Positions 30,929 through 42,647 of a stretch of DNA of 64,000 nt are shown one piece after another. The notes below the pieces were generated by a model. It was not told the origin of the DNA and did not search any database. It saw only the letters and a program-made list of their open reading frames with translations. Source of the stretch: Notospermus geniculatus (Eukaryota > Nemertea > Pilidiophora > Heteronemertea > Lineidae). Both the position numbers and the translations under genes were made by a program. The DNA lies in NCBI GenBank assembly GCA_002633025.1, contig NMRB01000533.1:239989-303988 (forward strand), in the 5' to 3' direction. Position 1 is the stretch's first letter; the number at the start of each line of letters is the position of its first letter.

Positions 30929-31187
30929 GGTCCATATTCACAAAACTACTTCTAAAGCCGGTGACAGACTGACGCGTACGTGGCGCGTCCTGCAGGCGTT
31001 CCACCAATCAGATTCTTCGGTAGGTGTTTCGGTCCGTGTTACCGCCTCCCTGATTGGTTGAACGCTTTCCCGACACGTTGCTTATGCTCCAGTCTGTCAC
31101 CGCCTTTAGTGTGACACTTATCCTTTGTTCAACACAAAAGATAAGTATCACACTTTGACTTATTAAGTAGGTTTATGAATATGGGCC
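30929..31187. mobile_element. GGGCC fold-back MITE with a second MITE nested at about 30954-31111
   Basis: The outer arms GGTCCATATTCACAAA and TTTATGAATATGGGCC match the copies at 2681 and 31706. Inserted inside is an element with inverted ends AAGCCGGTGACAGACTG and CAGTCTGTCACCGCCTT, flanked by TA on both sides. Confidence 0.87.
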
Positions 31188-31705
31188 CAGGAGAAGTTTG
31201 ACAACTGTATCACGGAGATGTCACCAACAAAACAGTTTGCACATGGACAATGGTCACAATGCTAACTGCACATTCATTGGTCAGAAAGGGTTAAGACCTT
31301 CAATTGTGAGAGGAGATAAGACAGATGCTGCAGAATCTCCCAGCATCTGCCAGTTCCTCTTGCTGCAACTTGTGGGCGTGTGATGTAATTGCTAATCTGC
31401 AGAAGGATATGACAGAAAAGACATATCAATTGGTTTCTACACTGACTACCAGGTGTCACTAGGAGTATTCGTTCCCGGTTGGAGCTGCCTCAGGGTCTGA
31501 GGGAAAGGTTTCATGTCCAGCGTTGGTGATAGATGATTATTCTGCAACACAGTCTACAGATCAAGCAAGAGAAATACCAATAACTCGAAAGATTCTTTGA
31601 AATCAAATATCAAGTGAATCAAATTCACAAAGTGGGCCTAGTTTCCATCACTCTGGGTCCAGTGCTGTGCAAGGTGTTGGATAAAATCTAATTCACAGAC
31701 TTCAG

Positions 31706-31820
31706 GGTCCATATTCATGAACATACTGAAGTCAAAGTGGGATACTTATCTTTTGTGTTTAACAAAGGATAAGCGTCACACTTAGACTTCAAAGTACATG
31801 TAGTTTTATGAATATGGGCC
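31706..31820. mobile_element. GGGCC fold-back MITE, TSD CAG
   Basis: The arms GGTCCATATTCATGAA and TTATGAATATGGGCC continue through AGTGGGATACTTATCTTTTG and its inverse. CAG flanks both sides (31703-31705 and 31821-31823). Confidence 0.9.
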
Positions 31821-32072
31821 CAGGTGAGCTAAGATGCAACAAACTGTGCAAGGAAGCTGAATTTCTGACTGATGCATCAAAAAAATCTTCTGTTGGGTGA
31901 ATTTTTCCAACACAAGTTGATGAGGAGGTGATTGGAACCTAATTGTTAGAGGAGAGCAGGAATGAGAGATCATAAAGCGTGGAGTACTGGTTAGATCAGG
32001 TAGTGACAGCATGTGATGAGATGGTTTTTAACCCTTTGAGTCATTGTGAGCCAACGATCAGCAAAAAAGGCA

Positions 32073-32570
32073 TACCGTATACGCAAATATTTTCACGGCT
32101 AAAATATTTAGCGGTTGGGGTCCGAAAGTACCTTTTCGCGTGGATAAATATTCGCGGTTGGGGTCCTGATGTAAGATTTCAAAAACACTGCATTTTCAAT
32201 GGCGAGTGTCACAGTTATGGTACGAAATCCACCGAAAAGGAAGAAATCCGCGCTGTCATAATCAACCTCACTGCTGGCGGGGCGCCATGATAGCTGAGTG
32301 ATTGACAGATCAGTGTCACGTGCCAACCACGATGTTAGACTGGTTCCCGTCGTTGCCGCTCCACACTGCTGGCGCTCCGTTAGCGGAACGGGAGTGCCAG
32401 AGGAAGTGCAGCGGCAAAGACGGGAACGAGTCTACCACGATGTATTATGCATGTATGGGATCGTCAGGTGATTGGAAAATGGTTCGCGTGTAATAGAATT
32501 CGCGGTGGTATTGGCCAATTCGCGATTTTCGCGGTAATTTTTATTCGCGAAAATATTTGCGTATACGGTA
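32073..32570. mobile_element. Fold-back element with TACCGTATACGCAAATATT ends
   Basis: Inverted ends TACCGTATACGCAAATATT and AATATTTGCGTATACGGTA bound 498 bp rich in TTCGCGG motifs near both ends. A second hairpin element is inserted at 32336-32434. Confidence 0.9.
32336..32434. mobile_element. 99-bp hairpin MITE with 9-bp TSD, nested
   Basis: It starts TAGACTGGTTCCCGTCGTTG and ends with its near-perfect inverse (GGGAACGAGTCTA); the inversion continues almost to the centre. CCACGATGT is duplicated exactly at 32327-32335 and 32435-32443. A 9-bp TSD points to a Mutator-like origin. Confidence 0.9.
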
Positions 32571-33169
32571 AATGGGAGACTCGTATGCCGGTAGAGACCA
32601 CCTGTTAGCGGTCCTAAACTTCATAAAATTTTGGCATTGCAGACGTTAGCCACGGCCTCGAGTCATTATTGATGACGTTGTGGCGAGCACTTCTACTCTG
32701 TGACGTCAAATTTCATAACAGTCTTAGACCTCAAACTGGTGGCGCCTCTAACGGCAGTAAAGTGTCCCATTGCAATGCCTGACCTGGGAGAAACCACAAT
32801 CAGAAGTAGTTTTAACAGCCATGGTTGGAAAAATTGGTGGACTTTTGGGAATTGGCCAAGGCTCTCCATAACCAGGGCAACTAGCTATAGATGTAAACAC
32901 GACACAAACAGCTAATAAACAGCTAATTACCATTAGCTAACAGCATGACTCAAAGGGTTAAATTTGTAAATGATGATGTATTTACCTGCTGGCATAAGCA
33001 CTGGGGCTAACCTAGTGATACACTGCTCTGAAAGGCAAAATAAAGGCAAAAAGGTTCAGTAACGAGCTTCAATTCAAAAGCCTACAACATGCTGTCAGAG
33101 ACTGATGTAAGTAAGGAAGCAAAACTTAACTACGCAATCAACAAGAGACTGTGTCAAAACTAGACAATG

Positions 33170-33860
33170 GTACCAGTTACTTGAGATCTAAAGGCAAAAG
33201 TAAGGCAACTAGACTAAATAGTACTAGAGGTTGTAGTAAAGTTATGCAACTAGACATTGGTACTAGAGGTTGTGGCAAAAGTAATGCAACTAGACATTGG
33301 TACTAGAAGTTGTGGTAAAGTTACGCAACTATACATTGGTACTCGAGGTTGTGACAAAAGTTATGCAACTAGACATTGCACAAGAGATTGTGGCAAAATT
33401 GTGGCACAAGAGATTGTGGCACAAGAGATTGTGGCAAAATTATGCAACTAGACACTGGCACTAGTTGCTAGAGATTATGGCAAAAGAAAGGCAATTAGAC
33501 ATTGGTACTAGAGGTTGTGGCAAAAGTTATGCAACTAGACATTGGTACTGGAGGTTGTGGCAAAAGTTATGCAACTAGACATTGGTACTAGAGATTGCGA
33601 CAAAAGTTATGCGACTAGACATTGGTACTAGAGATTGCGACAAAAGTTATGCAACTAGACATTGGTACTAGAGGTTGTGACAAAAGTTATGCACTAGACA
33701 TTGGCACAAGAAATTGTGGCAAAATTATGCAACTAGACATTGGCACTAGTTGCTAGAGATTATGGCAAAAGAAAGGCAATAGAGATTGTGACAAAAGTTA
33801 TGCAACTAGACATTGGTAGTAGAGATTGCGACAAAAGTAAGGCAATTATTGCTACAAGAT
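33170..33860. repeat. Minisatellite, about 40-bp unit
   Basis: Units read GCAACTAGACATTGGTACTA followed by GAGGTTGTGGCAAAAGTTAT, with many variants and partial units. The outer parts are more diverged than the centre. Confidence 0.92.
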
Positions 33861-34431
33861 TGGGATAAAAAGAGACTCTAGAGGCTGTAAGGAAAATGAT
33901 TGATGCTGTTTAATATAAACATCGTCGCGACTGGCCGACTCCGAGATTATGCATGATATTCTCCAGAAATCGTTTCTGGGCCCCAGGGGTATATCACTTC
34001 ATTTTGATTGACAAGTACTCGTTCTACTGATTGAAATCTTTGAGAAGATAGTAAACAAATTGATTGGAATGCATATCTGTATACTACACGGAAATTACGC
34101 TGTTTTTGGCGGTTTACGCCCCTTCCTCCTGGAATTTGATACAAAGTATATGTTTCTGCTTCACAGTAGCAGCAACACAGATTGTTGCATCGTCTCAACT
34201 CTGCTGCCCACATCCTCCACAGCAGGGGTTTTACATCGCTCACTTCATCCACTCATTGTGTGCGAGCGTATGAAGAGGAGCCAAAGCCCTACTGTGGGAG
34301 GATGACAGTCCATGCCTGATGGTAAAAGGGGTCAAAAATTTGTGAATTTCAGAGACGACTTTTACTTTACTATCATTTTGTGTTTTTTGTGCTCTATTTT
34401 GGGTACCTGATGGTAAAAGGAGGTAACTTTC
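33861..34431. other. No recognised gene
   Basis: Short frames only. The segment at 34350-34420 (CTATCATTTTGTGTTTTTTG) resembles 36785-36835, so it is part of an interspersed repeat. Confidence 0.5.
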
Positions 34432-34650
34432 ATCAGGGCCAAAGCCATAGCATTATTATCCCTGGTGAGTATGGAAGAGGCCATCTCAAGCTACTCATGT
34501 TCCTCACTTGGAAGGGGTCTTTTACTTGCCCTTGCAAAGGAAAAGGTACAAGATGCCACGGCTTACTGTCCTATGCGATGGACACGAAGAGCCAGGGATG
34601 ACATCCGATATGTCCCGGGCTGGATTCGAACCCATTCCCATTCAAAAGAT
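34432..34650 (-). repeat. tRNA-derived SINE family A, intact body
   Basis: In minus orientation it has the B box GGGTTCGAATCC, ATGTCGGATGTC, CTTTGCAAGGGCAAG and TGAGTAGCTTGAGATGGCC, ending in GGCCCTGATG. It gives the uninterrupted sequence across the site that carries the MITE at 22030. Confidence 0.88.
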
Positions 34651-35225
34651 AGATGTGAAAAGGTTATACACAAATCATCACCACGAGCCAATCCAGTAAT
34701 ACTATTCAACATAAAATCTCTTACATAACTGCAGTCTATTCATTTCATAATGTCACCAAAATATCGAAATCCCATCATCTGTACGCACTTGTCCATCTGT
34801 TAATTTGTTAATTAGTTGCTATGGTAACGATCGGACTGTGGTCATTAATATCTCCAATCACACGAGGTTGTATTTGTGCGATTCCGGACAATGCCTCGAT
34901 AGTAAATACGACGTCTATTTGATGATGACGAAGATCAGAGAATGATCGGGACATGGTTGGCGTCGCAGCAGATATGGTCAACTAATAACCGAAGAATCAT
35001 AACCATCATGATTAAAACGATTGACATAACCACAAAGCGATTGCAGCATAGATGAGATACAGTGGCACAAGTGTAGCAATCACCAACCCAGGCATCAATA
35101 ATACCATCATGGGGGGGGCATCAAAGGAGGACCCCATAACCTCATTTTGAAGACAAAAATAGCCTGACACAAAGTGCCGAAGGCATTGCCACAAAGATGA
35201 TGGCCGACTAGTTTTCCCACATGAC
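34651..35225. other. No recognised gene
   Basis: Unstructured AT-rich sequence leading into the satellite at 35226. Confidence 0.5.
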
Positions 35226-36115
35226 ATCTTCATTGTCCCTACACACTTACATGTAATCCCTGATTGTCCCTACACACTCAATTCCTCACTGTCCTTACTC
35301 CTTCATTGTCCCGATGCACTCAATCCCTCATTGTCCCTACACACTCAATCCTTCATTGTCCCTACGCACTCAATCCCTCACTGTCCCTACGCACTCAATC
35401 CCTCATTGTCCCTACACACTCAATCCCTCACTGTCCTTAGACACTCACTCCTTCATTGTCCCGATGCACTCAATCCCTCATTGTCCCTACACACTCAATC
35501 CTTCATTGTCCCTACGCACTCAATCCCTCACTGTCCCTACGCACTCAATCCCTCATTGTCCCTACACACTCAATCCCTCACTGTCCTTAGACACTCACTC
35601 CTTCATTGTCCCGATGCACTCAATCCCTCATTGTCCCTACACACTCAATCCTTCATTGTCCCTACGCACTCAATCCCTCACTGTCCCTACGCACTCAATC
35701 CCTCATTGTCCCTACACACTCAATCCCTCACTGTCCTTAGACACTCACTCCTTCATTGTCCCGATGCACTCAATCCCTCATTGTCCCTACACACTCAATC
35801 CTTCATTGTCCCTACGCACTCAATCCCTCACTGTCCCTACGCACTCAATCCCTCATTGTCCCTACACACTCAATCCCTCACTGTCCTTAGACACTCACTC
35901 CTTCATTGTCCCGATGCACTCAATCCCTCATTGTCCCTACACACTCAATCCTTCATTGTCCCTACGCACTCAATCCCTCACTGTCCCTACGCACTCAATC
36001 CCTCATTGTCCCTACANCAATCCCTCACTGTCCCTACACACTCAATCCCTCACTGTCCCTACACACTCAATCCCTCATTGTCCCTACAAACTCAATCCGT
36101 TGCTGTCCTCACGCA
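35226..36115. repeat. 25-bp satellite organised as an exact 150-bp higher-order repeat
   Basis: 25-base units (CCCTACACACTCAATCCCTC plus ATTGT-type variants) are grouped in blocks of six. The variant CTTCATTGTCCCGATGCACT recurs at 35301, 35451, 35601, 35751 and 35901, exactly 150 bases apart, and I see no differences between blocks. A single N at 36017 breaks the array. The 336-codon open frame here is a repeat artefact. Confidence 0.97.
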
Positions 36116-36589
36116 CCCCATCCCCCATTGTCCTTTCATTTGCCACCTATCAGTTTCCAGACGCCACTCAAAAAGCTGCCATTATTGCTTGCGTGGATCA
36201 GACACCCCAAACAACGACGGCAGGAGTGCCGTATGATGAATATCATCGGCATACAGCCACTCGTCACTCGAGTATTTCATTGGAAAAACGTCGCCATAAT
36301 TCGGTGCAGGTCAATAACATGTGACGAAGACAAAAGAGGCGTTTTTCTTGGCTGTACTCGAGCGAGCAAATCCGTGTTACCAGATCTGGACTCGCTGTCT
36401 CAGGCGTTTGCTTTTCTGGCATCTTACTGGATAATTTTACCACCTCGCAACGGATCGAGCGACAAGATGCACTTGATCTTCTAATAAAGAATTAATCCAG
36501 AGGTCAAAGAGTGGAACTTCCATTCAATTTTTTCACGGAACCGACAATCTGAGGAAAAAAACTTATAGCAGGATGCCATCTGTCTGGTC

Positions 36590-36790
36590 AAAACATAAGT
36601 CGTCTCCGAATTTTGCAAATTTTCGACCCCAACCGGGGTCTTCCTCAGGCACTTTCTAGTCGAGATCCCAGAAGTGGATGAGACACCCCAAACAACGAGG
36701 GCAGGAGATCTCGGATCTTGACTGGCAAGTGCCTGAGGAAGACCCCGGTTGGGATCGAAAATTTGCAAAATTTGGAGATGACTTGTGTTT
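36590..36790. mobile_element. Fold-back with CCCCAACCGGGGTCTTCC arms
   Basis: AATTTTGCAAATTTTCGACC and CCAACCGGGGTCTTCCTCAG on the left are inverted on the right (CTGAGGAAGACCCCGGTTGG, AAAATTTGCAAAATTTGG). The loop sequence GACACCCCAAACAACGA also occurs at 36200, showing a related fragment there. Confidence 0.8.
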
Positions 36791-36879
36791 TCTATCATTT
36801 TGTGTGTCGTTTTTGTTGCTCTATGTTGGATATCTGTTTGGTCAAGGTACTGAATCAGTCAAACTGTCCTGCAGCTTAG

Positions 36880-37320
36880 CATCAAAATGTGACTGACTTT
36901 GAAGGAGAAGTAATCTATAGGAACTTTCATTCAAATGTTTTTTCCACAAAAGTGAAGATTTGAAGAAAAACTTCAAGCAAAATATAGCATCTGCTCGGTT
37001 GAGGTACCGAATGAGTTATACTGTATTGCGATGCTTCGTAAGCCATAGAACTGTCGGCGTAAATCTCAGAAACGGAACCGTAAGCATGATACAAATCGCA
37101 ACCAGATTTCAAGTACGGGTGAAAGAGAAAAACAGATAAACTAAAGAAATTTGAGAACGTACACAGCTTTCCATCTCAAAGAGTGGAAAATAGTGGGCGT
37201 AGATTTGTGCAGGTTCTGCTGCTTAGCCTAGGGTTTCAAAATCAACAAGAAAAGGACATCGGAGCGATGTCAATGGTTTCCGATGAGAAGTTAAATACTC
37301 TAGAGCTAATTAACTGTGAC
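36880..37320. other. No recognised gene
   Basis: Only short frames. The right part leads into a dispersed element that ends near 37428. Confidence 0.45.
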
Positions 37321-37475
37321 CTTGACCTCTGACCTGGACAACGACGACGACGACGGACGACGACGACGACGGACGACGACGGACGACGGACGCTGCACCA
37401 TCGTAATAGCTCACCCCAGTGAGCTAACAATATGGTTTCCGATCTTGAGATCGGAAACCATAATAACAGGTTTTT
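37321..37475. repeat. (GACGAC)n tract and AGCTCACCCCRGTGAGCTA terminus of a dispersed element
   Basis: An imperfect GAC-rich run at 37336-37392 is followed by CACCATCGTAATAGCTCACC and the small palindrome CTCACCCCAGTGAG. The same ending closes the element at 62681-63003. A further palindrome GGTTTCCGATCTTGAGATCG lies at 37432-37462. Confidence 0.8.
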
Positions 37476-38801
37476 TATCGCTTTCAGAGAGCAGGTACAA
37501 ACAACTTCGAAAATTCTGCTCTGATTCTGTAAAACAAAAGTAGAAATGTACATGACTTCTAATGTAGGTTAGTAATACATACTCCCAGCATCTTTAGTAA
37601 GAAATGGGTGAACTTCAAAGATACCTCAGGTACAGGGAGTAGTGCTCCAACCTCGTAGAGCTGGCATGCCAACCTGGGCTTCAGCCGTCAACTGTGTAGT
37701 GCGAGGTTGACCTTTGCCGAGTAGAACTTCTTCCAGTCTACTGACTTGGAGCTTGCAATATCTCAGCAAAGGATAAACTACACCAAAGTTCACCTTCAAA
37801 GCGTCAGAACACTGAAGGACTTTACCAATCTGTGACCTGCTCCAGCAAAAGTAGGCGCAAGTCACAACCGAGGAAAGGGTTAACGGCCTTACAACACAAT
37901 AGCTGAAATGTACGTCTCTGCAGGTTGACAATAGTTGTGGACAGCAGTGATAATAGTTGAGTAAACTGATGACCAATGATGATCACCTGTGACATGTGCC
38001 TGCTTTTGCTGGAGCTGGTCACATTTTGGACGTTTTCACTCTCCCATTCCGAAATCCCAAAACAGAGAGAAATGTTAGTCGGTATTCGTGAAATGCAAAG
38101 TCCACAAGAACTTTAATTTTTCCAGGACATGATCATCTTTACTGGAGGTGGCTTCCTCTGTTCTTAATAGCTGGCATGTCTCATTCCATCTCGGTGCACC
38201 AAGGTGTGAAGGGTGATCTTTGCCAAAATGAAATTGAGTCTTCAATACAAATGCACCTGACGAATTAGCTCCATACAAGAGAAAAACAATTTTAAAGACG
38301 ATGAAGATTCATTGTCCCTTTAAATGTTGGCATCAATTACAGACAAATTATCCAGAGCACTGACAGGTGCCAATCAAAGTAAATCAATTTCTTTTCATGC
38401 TTCTATTACATGCATTCGCATGCAGGGAATGAGGTAGACTTACCATGGTCTGACAGCCGGAATAGAACATCTATTGTGGCCGAACGGCCCTTATAATGCC
38501 GTAGCATATTCCCCTTTGTGATTTAAATTATTTTGTTTCCAAGATGGCCAGAATAATCCATAAAGTTATTGAGAAAATATTTCAGTGTAATCTGAGTGTA
38601 AATGTACTACAAATGGCACATAAAATGTACAACATATACACCGTTATCCGTGATTTCCTTCTCAGATGTTGTGTGAAAAGCTGATGTCAACATTCCCATT
38701 TGCACAGCTGAAGACAACAGTTGAAGTGAAATGAAACGGTCAATCACAGTAATCAAATGGTGCCATAACGATGACCGAAGATCACACCACATAGACATAT
38801 G
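37476..38801. other. No recognised gene; interspersed repeat at about 37845-38005
   Basis: 37845-38005 is related to 18930-19165. Its flanking arms GTCACAA and CTGTGACA are weakly inverted. Otherwise only short frames. Confidence 0.5.
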
Positions 38802-38938
38802 GGGCCGTATTCAAAAAGGGTGTTTAAGACTTAGACGCGTGTAACTTCATCAAATGCATGGTGGAAGTGTGTGCATTCAGTGAAGTTACACGCGTCTAAG
38901 TCTTAATCACGCGATGATCACACTTTTTGAATACGGCC
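38802..38938. mobile_element. GGGCCGTATTC fold-back MITE, TSD ATG
   Basis: The ends GGGCCGTATTCAAAAAG and TTTTTGAATACGGCCC are inverted. The inner arms AGACTTAGACGCGTGTAACT and AGTTACACGCGTCTAAGTCT are perfect. ATG flanks both sides. A second copy is at 44261-44387. Confidence 0.9.
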
Positions 38939-39251
38939 CATGGATTCCCCACTACGACAACACCTAGGGATACCTTTTCCCCTAATATGAAGAACCTAGG
39001 TTAAAAGTAGGTCTATTGTATTATACCTGACCAAATGACATCCAAATATACCGCTCCTAAGTTTGAAGTTCCTACACCAAAGATTAATCACATGAGATAA
39101 AGCATTCAATCCAAATCTAAATCGTGAAGTGAAAAGTTGAAGACCTCAGATTTAGTTACTGTATATACAGTTAGACCATGACTGCAAAGATCTGACAAAT
39201 GTTTACCTTTGTGCTAGCTCAACCATGACAAATTGCCCTGATAAAAGCTAA

Positions 39252-39408
39252 TGGCCGCTCCACACGATCAAATTTTTCATCCAATTTTTTTGGAAATTCA
39301 GATTCCGGGCCTATTGGGGCTTCAATGTATAAACCTGCATGTATGTGTAGGCCTTTATTGAGCATATTCAGAAAATTGGATGAAAAATTTGATCGTGTGG
39401 AGCGGTCA
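39252..39408. mobile_element. Fold-back MITE with TGGCCGCTCCACACGATC ends, TSD TAA
   Basis: TGGCCGCTCCACACGATCAA and its inverse (TTGATCGTGTGGAGCGGTCA) continue through AATTTTTCATCCAATTTT. TAA flanks both sides exactly (39249-39251 and 39409-39411). This fits PIF/Harbinger. Confidence 0.9.
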
Positions 39409-39764
39409 TAAGAGAGCAATAACATAAAATTCGAACTGTGATCCAAACATTTTGATGAAGGAATTGAGGCCAGCCGCACCGGGCTAAACCTGGAGCCCTC
39501 AACTCTGAGGCCTGTGTTGAAAAGTCAAGATAAAACTGTATAGTTGCCTCTTATTGTATCACCTTTCATGGTGTAATATATCACCTCAATTAACACCCTA
39601 AAGAATGTGATCCCTCGACACTCTCCAAGCAAGAATAAACCATCAACAACAAGGTGTATCTACAACTCAAAAAACATCTCAGAAAGAAACTCGGGAAAGA
39701 AAACACCAGCCATGATTTATAGATCAAAAATCCACAACAACTTGCTCTGTAGCCTGATAACTCC

Positions 39765-40060
39765 ATTACTACACCAATCCCTTTCGGTCTGTTACACTAA
39801 TCCCCTTAGGTCTGTTAACACATTCCTGCACCAATCCCCTACACCTTTGTTACACTAACCCCTTTAACTCTGTTACACACATTTCTGCACTAATCCCCTA
39901 TTACATAATCCCCCACAGCTCTGTTACACATTCCTCACAAATCCCCTTTTTGTCATTTCACTAATCCTCTCTAGGTCTGTTGTGAACATTCCTATACTAA
40001 TCTCCTATCTAGGTCTGTTACACTAATCTCCTATAAGGTTCATTGTAAATTTTTTATAAA
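39765..40060. repeat. Degenerate minisatellite (CTGTTACACTAATCCCCT)
   Basis: About ten loosely spaced variants of GGTCTGTTACACTAATCCCC occur, with uneven spacing. Confidence 0.8.
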
Positions 40061-40149
40061 TTCTCACCTAGTCTGCCCTACTATTGCTTCTGCTGCCAAA
40101 AGTTTCAACAAAACATACCCCACAGGCCACTGAAACGCCCTGCAACCGA

Positions 40150-40545
40150 CAAGCGTAGCTTAAGACACCACTAAGTTCACGCGAGCCGAGGTGTTGGCCA
40201 ACCCTGGACTTGAACCTTACATTGTTACAAACTATTTCAGTACATCACTAGTGATTATAGTTGCGCTTCCACTACAAAAAAAAGCCGCTCTTGTTCTGCT
40301 TCCATTACAGAATTGCCGGGTTTAATAAGTCCGGTTCTATTAAGTNAGAATATCAACAAAAGAAATTTTCGTGCATTCTGATTGGCTGAATTTTCTGTTT
40401 ACAAACACCATCCAAATGTAAACAAAATCCACTTTTGATTCGCTTTAAGACACCAAGTTCACGCGAGCCGAGGTGTTGGCCAACCCTGGACTTGAACCTT
40501 ACATTGTTACAAACTATTTCACTACATCACTAGTGATTATATGTA
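40150..40545. repeat. 100-bp direct duplication across a single-N join
   Basis: 40158-40258 and about 40443-40541 are nearly identical (GTTCACGCGAGCCGAGGTGT, GGACTTGAACCTTACATTGT, CACTAGTGATTATA). They sit on either side of an N at 40346. A tandem duplication or two haplotypes placed side by side would both explain it. Confidence 0.85.
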
Positions 40546-41010
40546 TCAGTCTGTAAGCCTGTACAGTAATCCCTTCACTTCTCTGGAGCGATGGAATCAG
40601 CACCCAGGTGGAAGGCGAGACTTCAACAAGTTCCAAGTCCGACTCAATCAACATTGAAAGTGAAATACCAGCTGCTAAAATGTCAGAAATTTCTATTTCA
40701 CTGCAATTCAATTCAACTTTAGAATCAGACTTCATTTGCATCAAAGGCTTGCAAAATAATTGACTTTTGAGATTTTTTCAAAGTCTGAATGATCCTGCAT
40801 TGACTGAAATCAAAAATAGATGTCTATTTTTGCTGAAATGCAACGAATCAAAGGGTCAGATTCTGGTTAATTTTTCTGATTAGCATTGATTCTACGAATA
40901 GTATCTTGGCTAAAGAAAATGTTGAAGAAGTTTTTTGAAGAGACCTCAAAGAACCCATACAAAGCCTGTTGAAACCTCACCACCTACAAGACCGTCCTTT
41001 TAGACATCAG

Positions 41011-41148
41011 GGGCCAGATTTATGAAGCCTTCGCAACTTTGCAAGAACGCAAGTCTATTGTTTGGCTGCACATGCCATATTGTTCACTGACTACCATACA
41101 AAAGATTTGCGTAAACGCAAAGTTGCGAAGGCTTCATAAATATGGTCC
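41011..41148. mobile_element. GGGCC fold-back MITE, TSD CAG (second family)
   Basis: GGGCCAGATTTATGAAGCCT and the inverse AGGCTTCATAAATATGGTCC are inverted arms. They continue through TCGCAACTTTGC and GCAAAGTTGCGA. CAG flanks both sides. Confidence 0.9.
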
Positions 41149-42360
41149 CAGATCAGCTTCGAGAAATTCCATTCCTTTTTTTCGAAACAAATCAACTTCA
41201 CCACATCACAGGACAAGACAGAAACCAATCTCAAATCAATTGCCGAGATTAGAATCCCAAATGAAGGTTAGTGAATCCCACCGAAAGAAATCCCGTCCCA
41301 GAATCCGTGAATAAAATCGGACGATGATTAGCCTGGTATCTTCACGTTGGATCCATTTTGAATGAAGCGCATACCTAACCTGGGGTAACTAATGTTAAAC
41401 AAAGTCTCAATTCAAAGGGGAAATCTCAGCTATTTCTCAGGTGGAGTTCATGGCTTGTGTGAGTTTCTTTCCATCATCGGCACCTTGCTTCTTATCGCTA
41501 TTTGCCAACTTTCGCCTGTTTTTTCACACTTCACACACAACTCTGCTTTGAAACAACAGCCCCTTTTATACACTATGAATTTTCACCATGCTGAGTCTGG
41601 ACCAAGCACGGTTCGGTACAGTTTAACCAAGTGTAAACTGGTTGAGCCAGCTTATCCCTGTACCAACTTAGCCAGAGTGCAATGAAGTTGCCTGACTGAT
41701 CCCACCCGAGTAATCAAAACTTTGAGAGTTACACATCAGATCGGCTGGTAATTAAAAAGTTCATCGTTCTCACCATTTCAACATTTCACTGCTACAGATG
41801 CCTGATTTCTCCAAACACGGCTGCTTTGTTGAACCTCCGCTAATAACATCGAACACCACGGCGATCACACACTAATAGCCTTCTTTATTGAGAGCTTCAA
41901 ATGAGCAAATTCAATCTACATGCTCGAGTTGCGCTAATTCCACGCCAAGTCGTAAGAGTGACAAGTGAAGCTAACATTTAAGAACACGCCAGTCGAGACT
42001 TTTGAGTGAAATTCCCATTAAGACTGCGTTTATTGGCAGATTTTTTGCCAACGTCAATAAATATTCAATGTCCGGACGATCAGAGATGCCATAGACATCA
42101 ATGCTTGTCACTTCGGAGGTTGTCACATGGCATTTTTGGTTACTAAAGGCGCAGCTCCTCGTGAACGTTTTCACGCTCAAATGGCTCTCATTTGCAACTC
42201 AGTTGTAGGGAACTATGGGCAGTCATTCGAGTCACAAGTCAAATATTTGCCAATGGAACTAGCGTGAGGAAATTCTTATGTGGAAGGGGCATTTAAAGGC
42301 TACATGCCAGGGAATAGCCAATTTGCCAGTTTGGTGCAAGTCAGCAGGCGGGGACCTAAG

Positions 42361-42647
42361 GGGCGTATTCGGATCCTCGTTCTTGACCACACTCGTGCTG
42401 ACCTAGTTCATGTAGATGTTGACTCAGCTCGAGAACGGCAGTCTCGAACGCCGAGAACGCAACCCGAGTCGGGTCAAGAACAGTGTTCTCCTCACTCCAC
42501 AGTCAGCAGAGGGTTGAGAAGAACACGTTTTTGGCCCGACTCGAGTTGCGTTCTCGGCGTTCGAGACTGCTGTTCTCGAGTTAAGTCAACATCTACATGA
42601 ACTGGGTCAACACGGGTGTGGTCAAGAACAAGGATTCGAATACGCCC
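42361..42647. mobile_element. Long fold-back MITE with GGGCGTATTCGRATCC ends, TSD AAG
   Basis: GGGCGTATTCGGATCCTCGT and its inverse bound 287 bp. Both arms continue for over 100 bp with few mismatches (for example CGAACGCCGAGAACGCAACC and its inverse), leaving a short loop around 42495-42515. AAG flanks both sides. Confidence 0.92.

Noticed and set aside
35314-36324. 336-codon open frame
   Set aside because: It lies wholly in the 25/150-bp satellite; all plus frames are open because the period is a multiple of three.
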